Positions 19,794-27,951 of a stretch of DNA of 64,000 bases are shown here, one piece after another. The stretch is from Kitasatospora cinereorecta. Lineage in GTDB: Bacteria > Actinomycetota > Actinomycetes > Streptomycetales > Streptomycetaceae. A program made the translations under genes and the position numbers. How positions within the stretch are numbered: position 1 is the first letter of the stretch; each line of letters opens with the position of its first letter. The notes under the pieces are model-generated. The model ran no database searches, was not told the origin of the DNA, and saw only the letters and a list, made by a program, of their open reading frames with translations. The stretch is from contig NZ_JAMZDX010000001.1 of assembly GCF_024172095.1 (NCBI RefSeq), positions 936,001 to 1,000,000 on the forward strand, written 5' to 3'.

Positions 19794-20033
19794 GTGATCG
19801 AGGAAGCCCTCGACCACCTGGTGAAGGGCATCGTCGAGCACCCGGACGAGGTGCAGGTCCGCTCGCGCAACCTGCGCCGCGGCCACACCATCGAGGTGCG
19901 GGTGCACCCTGATGACCTCGGCAAGGTGATCGGCCGGGGCGGCCGAACGGCTCGCGCACTGCGCACCGTGGTCGGCGCCCTCGGCGGTCGCAACGTCCGG
20001 GTCGACCTGGTCGACGTGGACAGCATTCGCTGA
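19794..20033 (+). CDS. khpA: KH-domain RNA-binding protein KhpA
   Basis: A 79-aa single KH domain with the GxxG loop in [14 protein letters not shown]. It begins at GTG 19794, 2 nt after the rpsP stop. KhpA usually pairs with KhpB/Jag and binds RNA, with links to cell elongation and translation. Encoded with S16, as in most Gram-positive bacteria. Confidence 0.93.
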   Translation: MIEEALDHLVKGIVEHPDEVQVRSRNLRRGHTIEVRVHPDDLGKVIGRGGRTARALRTVVGALGGRNVRVDLVDVDSIR

Positions 20034-20053
20034 CCTTCGACCGTCAGGTTTCA

Positions 20054-20090
20054 GGACCGGCCGGGACGACTCGATCGTCCCGGCCGGTCC
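20054..20090 (+). terminator. Strong hairpin after khpA
   Basis: Perfect 16-bp inverted repeat, GGACCGGCCGGGACGA (20054-20069) with 20075-20090, and a 5-nt loop. A pyrimidine/T-rich run (TTCTCTGCGTTCTG) follows. It divides rpsP-khpA from rimM-trmD. Confidence 0.88.
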
Positions 20091-20112
20091 TTCTCTGCGT
20101 TCTGCAACAGCT

Positions 20113-20196
20113 GTACAGAACGACTTGTATAGAACGACTTGTATAGATCGACCTGTACGGAACGACCTGTACAGAACGACCTGTACTGAAAGATTC
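20113..20196 (+). repeat. Six tandem 14-bp repeats in front of rimM
   Basis: Consecutive 14-bp units GTAYAGAACGACYT start at 20113, 20127, 20141, 20155, 20169 and 20183; the last is degenerate. They end 16 nt before the rimM start and overlap its leader. The unit is A/T-richer than its surroundings. TGTACAG/TATAGA inside each unit resembles a -10, so each copy could act as a promoter or operator. Confidence 0.9.
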
Positions 20197-20211
20197 AGGA
20201 GAGCGATCACC

Positions 20212-20856
20212 GTGCAGCTCGTCGTCGGCAAGATCGGCCGCGCCCACGGCATCAAGGGTGACGTCAGCGTCGAGGTCCGCACCGACGAGCCGGAGCTCAG
20301 GCTCGGGCCCGGTGCGGTGCTGATGACCGACCCCGCGTCGGCCGGCCCGCTGACCGTCGAATCCGGGCGGGTGCACAGCGGCCGTCTGCTGCTGCGCTTC
20401 GCCGGCGTCAAGGACCGCAACGCGGCGGAGGCCCTCCGCGGCACTCTGCTGATCTCCGAGGTCGACCCGGACGAGCGTCCGGACGACCCCGAGGAGTACT
20501 ACGACCACCAGCTGATCGGCTTGGACGTGGTCCTCGCCGACGGCACTCTGGTCGGCGAGCTCACCGAGGTCGTCCACCTGCCGTACCAGGACCTGCTGAC
20601 CGTCACCAAGCCGGACGGGACGGAGGTGCTGGTGCCCTTCGTCTCGCAGATCGTGCCGACGGTCGACCTGGAGAACCAGCGTGCCGTCATCACTCCGCCC
20701 GCCGGGCTGATCGACTCGCCGGAGGCTGAGGCGGGGGCTGGGGCGGATGCCGAGGCCGGGGCGGATGCCGAGGCTGCGGCTGTGCCCGAGGTCGACAGCG
20801 ATGCTGACGGTGACGGTGACGGTGAGGGCGGGGCCGGGGCGGTGGAGGGCTCGTGA
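20212..20856 (+). CDS. rimM: 16S rRNA-processing / 30S maturation factor RimM
   Basis: A protein of 214 aa. It begins [20 protein letters not shown] (GTG 20212, ribosome binding site AGGAG). The N-terminal RimM domain contains [12 protein letters not shown]; the PRC-barrel half has [22 protein letters not shown] and [16 protein letters not shown]-terminal tail of about 45 residues made of Ala, Glu, Asp and Gly is extra to the conserved fold. RimM binds S19 and helps assemble the 30S head. trmD overlaps its stop codon by 4 nt. Confidence 0.95.
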   Translation: MQLVVGKIGRAHGIKGDVSVEVRTDEPELRLGPGAVLMTDPASAGPLTVESGRVHSGRLLLRFAGVKDRNAAEALRGTLLISEVDPDERPDDPEEYYDHQLIGLDVVLADGTLVGELTEVVHLPYQDLLTVTKPDGTEVLVPFVSQIVPTVDLENQRAVITPPAGLIDSPEAEAGAGADAEAGADAEAAAVPEVDSDADGDGDGEGGAGAVEGS

Positions 20857-21680
20857 GCGAGATGCGAATCGACGTCGTCACGATCTTCCCCGAGTACCTG
20901 GAGCCGCTGAACGTCTCCCTGGTCGGCAAGGCACGTGCGCGGGGGCAGCTGGACGTCCACCTGCACGACCTGCGCGAGTGGACCACCGACATCCACCGCA
21001 CCGTGGACGACACCCCGTACGGTGGCGGACCCGGCATGGTGATGAAGCCCGAGCCGTGGGGCGCGGCGCTCGACTCCGTGCTGGCGGCCGGCCCCGAGGG
21101 TGAGGTGCCGACGCTGGTCGTCCCCACCCCGAGCGGCGTCCCGTTCACGCAGGAGCTGGCGCAGGAGCTGGCCGGGCGTCCGTGGCTGGCCTTCGCGCCC
21201 GCCCGCTACGAGGGGATCGATCGGCGGGTGATCGAGGAGGCGGCGACCCGGATGCCGGTGGTCGAAGCCTCGATCGGCGACTACGTGCTGGCCGGCGGCG
21301 AGGTCGCCGTCCTGGTGATGGTCGAGGCGATCGCCCGCCTGCTCCCCGGCGTGCTCGGCAACGCCGAGTCGCACCGCGACGACTCCTTCGCTCCCGGCGC
21401 GATGGCCGATCTGCTGGAGGGCCCGGTGTACACCAAGCCCGCCGAGTGGCGCGGCCGGGACGTGCCCGAGATCCTGCTCAGCGGCCACCACGGTAAGATC
21501 GCCCAGTGGCGGCGCGAGCAGGCGTTCGCCCGTACCCTCGCCAACCGGCCCGACCTGGTCGCCCGGTGGAGCCGCGACGCCTTCACCAAGAAGGAGCGCG
21601 AGGCGCTCAGCGTTCTGGGCCTTGCCTGGGACGAGGAGCGCGGCCGATTTCTGACCATGGCCGAGGCTGTGGAAGAATAG
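20853..21680 (+). CDS. trmD: tRNA (guanine-37-N1) methyltransferase TrmD
   Basis: A protein of 275 aa. The start GTG overlaps the rimM stop (GTGA), with ATG 20862 as a near alternative. SPOUT-family knot residues are visible: [28 protein letters not shown] and the SAM-binding [16 protein letters not shown] followed by GVLGN. It methylates G37 of tRNAs reading CNN codons and prevents +1 frameshifting. Coupled with rimM. Confidence 0.97.
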   Translation: MSEMRIDVVTIFPEYLEPLNVSLVGKARARGQLDVHLHDLREWTTDIHRTVDDTPYGGGPGMVMKPEPWGAALDSVLAAGPEGEVPTLVVPTPSGVPFTQELAQELAGRPWLAFAPARYEGIDRRVIEEAATRMPVVEASIGDYVLAGGEVAVLVMVEAIARLLPGVLGNAESHRDDSFAPGAMADLLEGPVYTKPAEWRGRDVPEILLSGHHGKIAQWRREQAFARTLANRPDLVARWSRDAFTKKEREALSVLGLAWDEERGRFLTMAEAVEE

Positions 21681-21833
21681 GCGACTGCTGTCTGTCGCTG
21701 GGCTCCCCGAGGGGGTCACGTGGACCGGTGCCCCCGCCACGGGGGGATCACCGCCAGCCGATGCGGCCCGCAGTACATCCCATTGAGACGATATTCCGTG
21801 GGCGGCCCGTGGCGCCTGCGATGGAGAGCAACA

Positions 21834-22184
21834 ATGAGCAACAAGCTCGCTGCTGTCGACGCGGCCTCGCTGCGCACCGACATCCCGTCCTTCCGTTCGG
21901 GTGACACCCTGAAGGTTCACGTCCGGGTCATCGAGGGCAACCGCTCCCGTGTCCAGGTCTTCCAGGGCGTGGTCATCCGCCGCCACGGCGCCGGCATCGG
22001 TGAGACCTTCACCGTTCGCAAGGTCAGCTTCAACGTCGGTGTCGAGCGCACCTTCCCGGTGCACACCCCGGTCGTCGAGAAGATCGAGGTCGTGACCCGC
22101 GGTGCGGTTCGCCGTGCCAAGCTGTACTACCTGCGTGACCTCCGCGGCAAGGCTGCGAAGATCAAGGAGAAGCGCGAGGCCTGA
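21834..22184 (+). CDS. rplS: Ribosomal protein L19 (bL19)
   Basis: A protein of 116 aa. [38 protein letters not shown] and [20 protein letters not shown] are diagnostic for L19 at the 30S-50S interface. ATG 21834 is chosen because it matches the family N-terminus. The leader 21681-21833 contains G/C-rich inverted repeats (near 21700-21765) that could terminate trmD transcription or regulate L19. Confidence 0.97.
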   Translation: MSNKLAAVDAASLRTDIPSFRSGDTLKVHVRVIEGNRSRVQVFQGVVIRRHGAGIGETFTVRKVSFNVGVERTFPVHTPVVEKIEVVTRGAVRRAKLYYLRDLRGKAAKIKEKREA

Positions 22185-22254
22185 TCGCCCGCGCGGCTGC
22201 TCAGCGTCGGCCGGGCCTCCGAACGACTCATGTCGTGAGGATAAGCTCAGCCCG

Positions 22255-23283
22255 ATGAGCACGCACGAACCACCCGCGGACCGCGACGGTCGTCCCGCCC
22301 TGATGGGCGCGGACGCGCCGTCGCGGTCCGCGGTCGTTTCCCCGGCGGCCTCGGCTGCTTCGGCGGACGTGTCGGGTGCAGTGGACACGGTGGACGTGCC
22401 GGGCGTGCCGGACGTGCTGGACGGGCTGGACGGGATTGACGTGCCGGACGGGCCGGGCGTGCCGGACCTTGCGGGTGTGCCCACTCCTGCCGGCTCCGGT
22501 GAGCCGACCGGCTCGGGGCGCTCGGGCGGATCCGAGGTCGACGCGCGTCCTGACGCCGACGGTGCGTCCGAGGCCGATGCTGCGGATGCTGATGCCGAGG
22601 GTGACGATTCGGGGGCGGGGCGCCGCTGGTCGCGCGACCTGCTGTGGATCGGTGCGGTCTGCGTCCTCGTCCTGCTGCTGGTGAATGCCTTCGTGGCGCG
22701 GCCGTTCGCGGTGCCGTCCGCTTCGATGGAAGGCACGCTGCAGCCCGGCGACCGGCTGGTGGTGAATCGGCTTGCGTACGCCTTCGGCGGCCATGTGCAG
22801 CGGGGCGACGTGGTGGTCTTCGACGGCATCGGATCCTTCCTGCCGTATGCGGCGGAGCCGTCCGGCCCACAGCACTTCCTCGCGGGTCTCGGGCTGGCGC
22901 CGGCCGGTGACACGGTCTATGTGAAGCGGGTGATCGGCGTGGGCGGTGATCGCGTCACGTGCTGCGGCACGGACGGTCGGCTCCGGGTCAATGGGGTGCC
23001 GCTCGACGAGTCGGCGTACCTCTTCCCGGGCGACGCGCCGTCTTTGGTCCCCTTCGACATCGTCGTGCCGAAGGGCGAACTCTGGATGATGGGCGATCAC
23101 CGCAGCGACTCCCGGGATTCCCGTGACCACCTGGGTGAGCCCGGCGGTGGCACGGTGCCGGAGAACAAGGTGATCGGCCACGCGGACTGGGTGGTTTTCC
23201 CGGTCGACCGGTGGACCGCCCTGGAGCGTCCGGCAGCCTTCGCGGCAATAGGGGGGACAGGTGGCCATGGGGACCAGAGGTAG
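22255..23283 (+). CDS. lepB: Type I signal peptidase, first of four
   Basis: A protein of 342 aa. The first 130 residues are an acidic, disordered tail with DV-PG-VPD repeats (cytoplasmic). One membrane helix follows (about 135-155). The catalytic Ser is in PSASMEGTL (about residue 158) and the general-base Lys in VKRVIGVGGD (about 224). MMGDHRSDSRDSRDH is the box E signature. It removes signal peptides from Sec and Tat substrates. Two cysteines in RVTCCGTDG lie after the Lys box. It overlaps the next gene by about 17 nt. Confidence 0.93.
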   Translation: MSTHEPPADRDGRPALMGADAPSRSAVVSPAASAASADVSGAVDTVDVPGVPDVLDGLDGIDVPDGPGVPDLAGVPTPAGSGEPTGSGRSGGSEVDARPDADGASEADAADADAEGDDSGAGRRWSRDLLWIGAVCVLVLLLVNAFVARPFAVPSASMEGTLQPGDRLVVNRLAYAFGGHVQRGDVVVFDGIGSFLPYAAEPSGPQHFLAGLGLAPAGDTVYVKRVIGVGGDRVTCCGTDGRLRVNGVPLDESAYLFPGDAPSLVPFDIVVPKGELWMMGDHRSDSRDSRDHLGEPGGGTVPENKVIGHADWVVFPVDRWTALERPAAFAAIGGTGGHGDQR

Positions 23284-24229
23284 GAATCGGGCGGTCATAG
23301 CCCCGGACGAGGACATCGCCACCGACACGGGGGGTCGAGCCGCAGGGTCGGGTCCCGGACGCGGTGCTGTACGCGGTCGTGCCGAGCGCCGGCGGACCGC
23401 CAAGCGGGCAGCCAAGCGGCGCCGTCGCTCCCTGCTGCGCGAACTTCCGCTCGTCGTGGTGGTCGCGCTGGTGATCGCGTTGGTGCTGAAGACCTTCCTG
23501 GTGCAGGTCTTCGTGATCCCGTCCGGCTCGATGGAGCAGACGATCCAGATCGGCGACCGCGTCCTGGTGGACAAGCTGACGCCGTGGTTCGGCCGGGAGC
23601 CGGGCCGCGGTGACGTCGTGGTGTTCAAGGACCCGGGCGGGTGGCTGGAAACGGATCACAAGCCCTCCTCGGACGGACCGGTGGTGCGTCGGGTCAAGTC
23701 GGTCTTCTCCTATGCGGGCCTCCTCCCGTCCGACGACGAGCGGGACTTGATCAAGCGGGTCATCGGCGTGGGCGGTGACACCGTCGAGTGCTGCGACCCG
23801 CAGGGCAAGTTGAAGGTGAACGGCACGCCGATCGACGAGCCGTACGTGGCGCCGGGCAACGCCCCCTCGAAGCTGACCTTCAAGGTGACCGTGCCGCCGG
23901 GGCGGCTCTGGGTGATGGGCGACCACCGAGATCTGTCCGCCGACTCCCGCTACCACATGGCGAATCCGGGGCAGGGCACCATCCCGTTGGGGAATGTGGT
24001 GGGTCGAGCCTTCGTCATCGCGTGGCCGCTGTCGCGCTTCAGTCAACTCGAAGTGCCGGATTCACTCTCCTCATTGCCGACGAGCAACGCGGCGCAATCC
24101 GCGCCGGTTGGGCCGGATCCTGCGGAACCTCCGCTCGTTATGGGTGTGTTGGGCGTGCTACCGGCCCTCGTCCGGTCCCGGGCGGGCCGTCGGACGACGG
24201 ATCCGGTGGCCGGGCGACCGCCCGCGTGA
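23267..24229 (+). CDS. lepB: Type I signal peptidase, second of four
   Basis: ATG 23267 is used; GTG 23261 is an alternative, since GGGGGG at 23251-23256 would serve either. A basic N-terminus (ERRRTAKRAAKRRRR) precedes one membrane helix (about 60-80). Catalytic Ser is in PSGSMEQT (about 87) and Lys in IKRVIGVGGDTVECC (about 163); box E is VMGDHRDLSADSRYH. A C-terminal hydrophobic segment (PPLVMGVLGVLPALV) suggests a second membrane helix. Closest in sequence to the third copy, so the two probably arose by tandem duplication. Confidence 0.92.
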   Translation: MGTRGRNRAVIAPDEDIATDTGGRAAGSGPGRGAVRGRAERRRTAKRAAKRRRRSLLRELPLVVVVALVIALVLKTFLVQVFVIPSGSMEQTIQIGDRVLVDKLTPWFGREPGRGDVVVFKDPGGWLETDHKPSSDGPVVRRVKSVFSYAGLLPSDDERDLIKRVIGVGGDTVECCDPQGKLKVNGTPIDEPYVAPGNAPSKLTFKVTVPPGRLWVMGDHRDLSADSRYHMANPGQGTIPLGNVVGRAFVIAWPLSRFSQLEVPDSLSSLPTSNAAQSAPVGPDPAEPPLVMGVLGVLPALVRSRAGRRTTDPVAGRPPA

Positions 24230-24434
24230 CCACCGCAGTCGGCGCGTGAGGCGTTGCTACGCCGACCGGGGTGATAGAGAAGTGCTGGAAGTGCCCGGTG
24301 CGGTCTGGTGTCGGGCGTTCCCATGACGGGCAGGCCTGAGGCTGGCCCGACGATCGATCGCAGAATGTGGTGCCCGCTGTGCGGCACTGGTGAGCGCGGA
24401 CGCGCGGGCGTCCGCACAGCTGGGAGGAGATGTC

Positions 24435-25364
24435 GTGGGGGATCTGGTGATCGGTGCCCGCTCGGGCGCCCCGGAGCCGGACGGTTCGAACCCGGGAGCC
24501 CCGGGTGACTCGGATGGTGTGGAGGGCGACTCGGTGAACGGCGCAGGCACGGACCGGACGGATCAGGCGGACTCGCCGGAGGACGGCGACGAGCGCCCTG
24601 CGAAGGCCGCCAAGCAGCGCTCGTTCTGGAAGGAACTGCCGATCCTCGTCGGCATCGCGCTGATCCTGGCGCTGGTGATCAAGACCTTCTTCGTGCAGGC
24701 CTTCTCCATCCCCTCGGGGTCGATGGAGAACACCCTCCAGGTCGGCGACCGCGTTCTCGTGGACAAGCTGACTCCCTGGTTCGGTGCCGAGCCGGAGCGC
24801 GGCGAGGTGGTCGTGTTCCAGGACCCGGGCGGCTGGCTGAACGACGAGCCGGCGCAGCGGAGCGACAACGCCTTCATCCGCGGTGTCCAGGATGTCTTCA
24901 GCTTCATCGGCCTGATGCCGTCGAGCAACGAGAAGGACCTGATCAAGCGGGTCATCGCGATCGGCGGTGACACGGTCGAGTGCCAGGGCACCGGGCCGGT
25001 CAAGGTGAACGGTGTGGCGCTGGACGAGCCCTATATCTACCCGGGCAACACCCCCTGTGGTGAGAAGCCGTTCGGTCCGGTGAAGGTGCCGGAGGGCCGG
25101 ATCTGGGTGATGGGCGACCACCGCGGTGACTCGCTGGACTCCCGGTTCCACCAGGACCAGCCCGGCGGTGGCACCGTGCCGGTCGGGAATGTGGTGGGTC
25201 GGGCATTCGTCGTGGCGTGGCCGATCGGGGACTGGGCGACGCTGCCGATCCCGGCCACCTTCGACCAGAAGGGCCTGTCGGCCGCCGGTCCGCTCGCTCC
25301 GCCGCTGGCGGGGGCGGCGGCCGCGCTGCCCGTGGTTTGGTGGGTGCGCCGCCGGCGCAGCTGA
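24435..25364 (+). CDS. lepB: Type I signal peptidase, third of four
   Basis: GTG 24435 is chosen because GGGAGGAG lies 6-12 nt upstream; an in-frame GTG at 24390 lacks this. The 309-aa protein has an acidic N-terminal tail, a membrane helix (ILVGIALILALVIKTFF), catalytic PSGSMENTL (about residue 97), Lys in IKRVIAIGGDTVEC (about 171), box E VMGDHRGDSLDSRFHQ and a second C-terminal membrane segment. Cys residues near the Lys box and in NTPCGEKPFG could form a disulfide outside the membrane. Confidence 0.93.
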   Translation: MGDLVIGARSGAPEPDGSNPGAPGDSDGVEGDSVNGAGTDRTDQADSPEDGDERPAKAAKQRSFWKELPILVGIALILALVIKTFFVQAFSIPSGSMENTLQVGDRVLVDKLTPWFGAEPERGEVVVFQDPGGWLNDEPAQRSDNAFIRGVQDVFSFIGLMPSSNEKDLIKRVIAIGGDTVECQGTGPVKVNGVALDEPYIYPGNTPCGEKPFGPVKVPEGRIWVMGDHRGDSLDSRFHQDQPGGGTVPVGNVVGRAFVVAWPIGDWATLPIPATFDQKGLSAAGPLAPPLAGAAAALPVVWWVRRRRS

Positions 25365-25599
25365 CCGGGGCGCCGCCCGCCACGGGCCTTCGGCGCCGCG
25401 CCGGCGCCGGTCGCATTCGTGGATGCGGTCCCGGGATCGGTCCCGATCTGCGACGAAGGCTTGCGCGGGCCGCGGTACTCGTGAGTAATCTGCTCGCATG
25501 TGCCGCGGCCCGTCCGCTCTGCCCATTCGGGGCAGTGCCGTCCGCCCCGGCGTAGCGCGTCCGGAGCGAGCGCGCACGGGCCAGGAGAGGGCGTAGGCG

Positions 25600-26346
25600 A
25601 TGAGCAAGGTCGCGGAGCGGGCGCCGTCCCCCCAGGTGACAGGTCGGCCCCGCCGGAGTGTGGCCTCGGTCGCGCAGGGCGTCGTGATCGCGATCGGCTT
25701 CGTGATGCTGGTCGGCGGGTTCGGCGTGATCGCCGCCGACTACCGGCCGTACAAGATCCCCAGTGCCTCGATGACTCCCACCCTGGGCATCGGCGACACC
25801 GTGCTGGCCCGAAAGGCCGGCGGCGACGCGGTCGGCCGCGGCGACATCGTGGTCTTCCACGACGATGCGTGGGGCAACAGTCAGCTGGTCAAGCGCGTCG
25901 TCGGAGTCGGCGGCGACACCGTCACGGGCGACGACCGGGGGCGGCTCACCGTCAACGGCAAGCCGGTGGACGAGCCGTACCTCGACAAGAACCCCGTACT
26001 GGCCACGGCGTTCACCGTGACCGTGCCCGAGAGCCGGCTGTTCGTCCTCGGCGATGACCGGGGCAACTCGCTGGACTCGCGCAGCCACCTCGATGTGGCG
26101 TCGGGAAGCGTGCCTGCCTCGGGTGTGGTGGCCCGGGTGGAGGCGCGGATCGTGCCGCTCTCGCGGGCCGCCGCCCAGCCGCGGACCGTCGCCTTCGACG
26201 GACTCGGCGGCCCGCTCGCCCACCGGCCCGGCCCCCTGGTGCCCGCCGCCTGGGCGACGGTGATCGGCGCCACGCTGATCGTGCTGGCGTCGGCGATGGG
26301 TGGAGTGGTCTCGTTGGGCCGTCGGATCGGAAAGCGACGGGGCTGA
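25600..26346 (+). CDS. lepB: Type I signal peptidase, fourth and shortest
   Basis: A protein of 248 aa with a short N-terminus, a membrane helix (VVIAIGFVMLVGGFGVI), catalytic PSASMTPTL (about residue 59), Lys in VKRVVGVGGDTV (about 97), box E VLGDDRGNSLDSRSH and a C-terminal membrane helix ending in basic residues. Box E has Asp in place of the usual His after GD. The divergence from the other three suggests a different substrate set. Confidence 0.92.
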   Translation: MSKVAERAPSPQVTGRPRRSVASVAQGVVIAIGFVMLVGGFGVIAADYRPYKIPSASMTPTLGIGDTVLARKAGGDAVGRGDIVVFHDDAWGNSQLVKRVVGVGGDTVTGDDRGRLTVNGKPVDEPYLDKNPVLATAFTVTVPESRLFVLGDDRGNSLDSRSHLDVASGSVPASGVVARVEARIVPLSRAAAQPRTVAFDGLGGPLAHRPGPLVPAAWATVIGATLIVLASAMGGVVSLGRRIGKRRG

Positions 26347-26455
26347 CCCCAGGAGCGGCCGGACCGGGCCGGAGAACGGTGGGGCCGAGCCGGGGAACGG
26401 TTGGGCCGAGCCGGACGGCGGTCGGGCGCGGAGGCTCAGGAAGGAGGCGATCCAG

Positions 26456-26929
26456 GTGACGGTGGAACGGCGCCGGGCGGTTCGCATCCTCCTGCTGGAC
26501 GAGCGGGACCGGCTCCTGCTGCTGCACGGCCTCGACCCGGCCGTCCCCGGTGTGAGCTGGTGGATCACTCCGGGCGGAGGGCTGGAACCGGGCGAGGGCG
26601 TGCAGGAAGCGGCCCGCCGGGAGCTGGCGGAGGAGACCGGGCTGACCGGTGTGGAGCTGGGCCCCTTGGTGGCGTACGGCACGACTTCTTTCTCCTTCCG
26701 AGGGCAGGACTTCGAGCAGGAACAGTGGTTCCATCTGGCTCGCACCGGCCGGACCGAGGTGGAGCTGGCTAAGGATGGAGTCGACGAGCACGCACTGTTG
26801 ACCGGCGCGCGCTGGTGGACGGTGGATGAACTGCGAACGACCGCGGACACGGTGTATCCGGCGGGTCTGGCCGGCCTGATCGAGCGCTTGCTCTCCGAAG
26901 GGCCACCAGTACCGCCGGTCACGCTCTGA
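26456..26929 (+). CDS. NUDIX hydrolase
   Basis: A protein of 157 aa from GTG 26456, which has AAGGAGG about 9 nt upstream. The NUDIX box is GGGLEPGEGVQEAARRELAEETG, shown here as positions around residues 34-56, with the metal-binding REL-x-EE pattern intact. The family cleaves nucleoside diphosphates linked to another group; the substrate is not evident. It lies between lepB and the DUF2469 gene as in other streptomycetes. An upstream in-frame extension to 26300 would overlap lepB and is not favoured. Confidence 0.9.
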   Translation: MTVERRRAVRILLLDERDRLLLLHGLDPAVPGVSWWITPGGGLEPGEGVQEAARRELAEETGLTGVELGPLVAYGTTSFSFRGQDFEQEQWFHLARTGRTEVELAKDGVDEHALLTGARWWTVDELRTTADTVYPAGLAGLIERLLSEGPPVPPVTL

Positions 26930-26985
26930 GCGCGGGTGTGGTGGTCCACAATGGGGTGGACGTGACGAGTGAGGGGACGCCTGGA

Positions 26986-27312
26986 ATGAGTGCCGAAGAC
27001 CTCGAGAAGTACGAGACCGAGATGGAGCTCAAGCTCTACCGGGAGTACCGGGATGTCGTCGGCCTGTTCAAGTACGTGATCGAGACCGAGCGACGGTTCT
27101 ACCTCACGAACGACTACGAGCTCCAGGTGCACTCGGTCCAGGGCGAGGTGTTCTTCGAGGTATCGATGGCGGATGCCTGGGTCTGGGACATGTACCGGCC
27201 GGCCCGGTTCGTTCGGAAGGTCCGTGTGCTGACCTTCAAGGATGTCAACATCGAGGAGCTCGCCAAGAGCGATCTCGAGCTCCCCTCGGACGACTCCGCC
27301 TTCGGCAACTGA
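26986..27312 (+). CDS. DUF2469-family small conserved actinobacterial protein (108 aa)
   Basis: It begins MSAEDLEKYETEMELKLYREY with a GAGGGGA site upstream. The acidic, aromatic-rich sequence (FKYVIETERRFYLTNDYEL, DAWVWDMYRPARFV) is characteristic of this very conserved actinobacterial family, which is encoded near rplS/lepB/yraN. Its function is unknown to me. Confidence 0.9.
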   Translation: MSAEDLEKYETEMELKLYREYRDVVGLFKYVIETERRFYLTNDYELQVHSVQGEVFFEVSMADAWVWDMYRPARFVRKVRVLTFKDVNIEELAKSDLELPSDDSAFGN

Positions 27313-27408
27313 TCGAAGGCGACGAAGCCCGGGGCCACCGAGACTGGAGGCCCCCGATGAGCGCTGTCCAGAGCTGACCGCGTTTCTCACCCCTGAGGGT
27401 GATCCCGG

Positions 27409-27434
27409 TTGTCCACAGGCCCGGGTTATCCACA
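27409..27434 (+). promoter_or_regulatory. Pair of DnaA boxes upstream of yraN
   Basis: TTGTCCACA (27409-27417) is the preferred Streptomyces DnaA box; TTATCCACA (27426-27434) is the E. coli-type perfect box. They are direct repeats 17 bp apart. They lie about 70-90 nt before the yraN start, within the likely promoter of yraN-yifB-dprA. A second pair with the same spacing is at 34072-34097. Confidence 0.75.
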
Positions 27435-27500
27435 GGAAATCCGCCGGGGCTGGCCCGCTCCCGGCTCGCACGGCAACCTCCCGACCCGGAGGTGACAGCC

Positions 27501-27950
27501 GTGCAGAATTCCAACAACGGTCTCGGTCGCTACGGCGAGGAGGTCGCGGCCCGTCGGCTCGCCGAGGGCGGCCTGCGCATTCTGGAGCGCAACTGGCGCT
27601 GTGCCGAGGGCGAGCTCGACATCGTCGCCCTGGACGGCGACACCATCGCGGTCTGCGAGGTGAAGACCCGCTCCGAACGCGGCTTCCAGCAACCCAGCGA
27701 GGCCATCGACGGCACCAAGGCCGACCGACTGCGACACCTGGCCGAGCGCTGGCTCGCCGAGCGGTGGCCGATCCACTTCTCCCGCCTGGCCCACACCGTC
27801 GACCGGGCCGCCGGCACCGATCCGCCCCCGGACGACACCGACAGCGGATCCGCGCCCCCGCCACCCGGCGGCGTACGGATCGACCTGGTCGCCGTGGTCA
27901 ACCGGATCAAGGGCGCGGCCGAGGTCGAGCACCTGCGCGGGGCGGTGTGA
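27501..27950 (+). CDS. yraN: YraN/UPF0102-family endonuclease-like protein
   Basis: A protein of 149 aa from GTG 27501 (ribosome binding site GGAGG). The restriction-endonuclease-like core is visible: [30 protein letters not shown] and [13 protein letters not shown], giving the E ... D-x(n)-E-x-K pattern. A Pro/Asp-rich insertion lies near residues 105-125. YraN proteins are found with YifB and DprA and are presumed to act on DNA during uptake or repair. yifB starts one base after its stop. Confidence 0.92.
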   Translation: MQNSNNGLGRYGEEVAARRLAEGGLRILERNWRCAEGELDIVALDGDTIAVCEVKTRSERGFQQPSEAIDGTKADRLRHLAERWLAERWPIHFSRLAHTVDRAAGTDPPPDDTDSGSAPPPPGGVRIDLVAVVNRIKGAAEVEHLRGAV

Positions 27951-27951
27951 C

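Noticed and set aside
27409..27434. Chromosomal or plasmid origin
   Set aside because: Only two boxes are present, without an AT-rich unwinding region or dnaA/dnaN neighbours.
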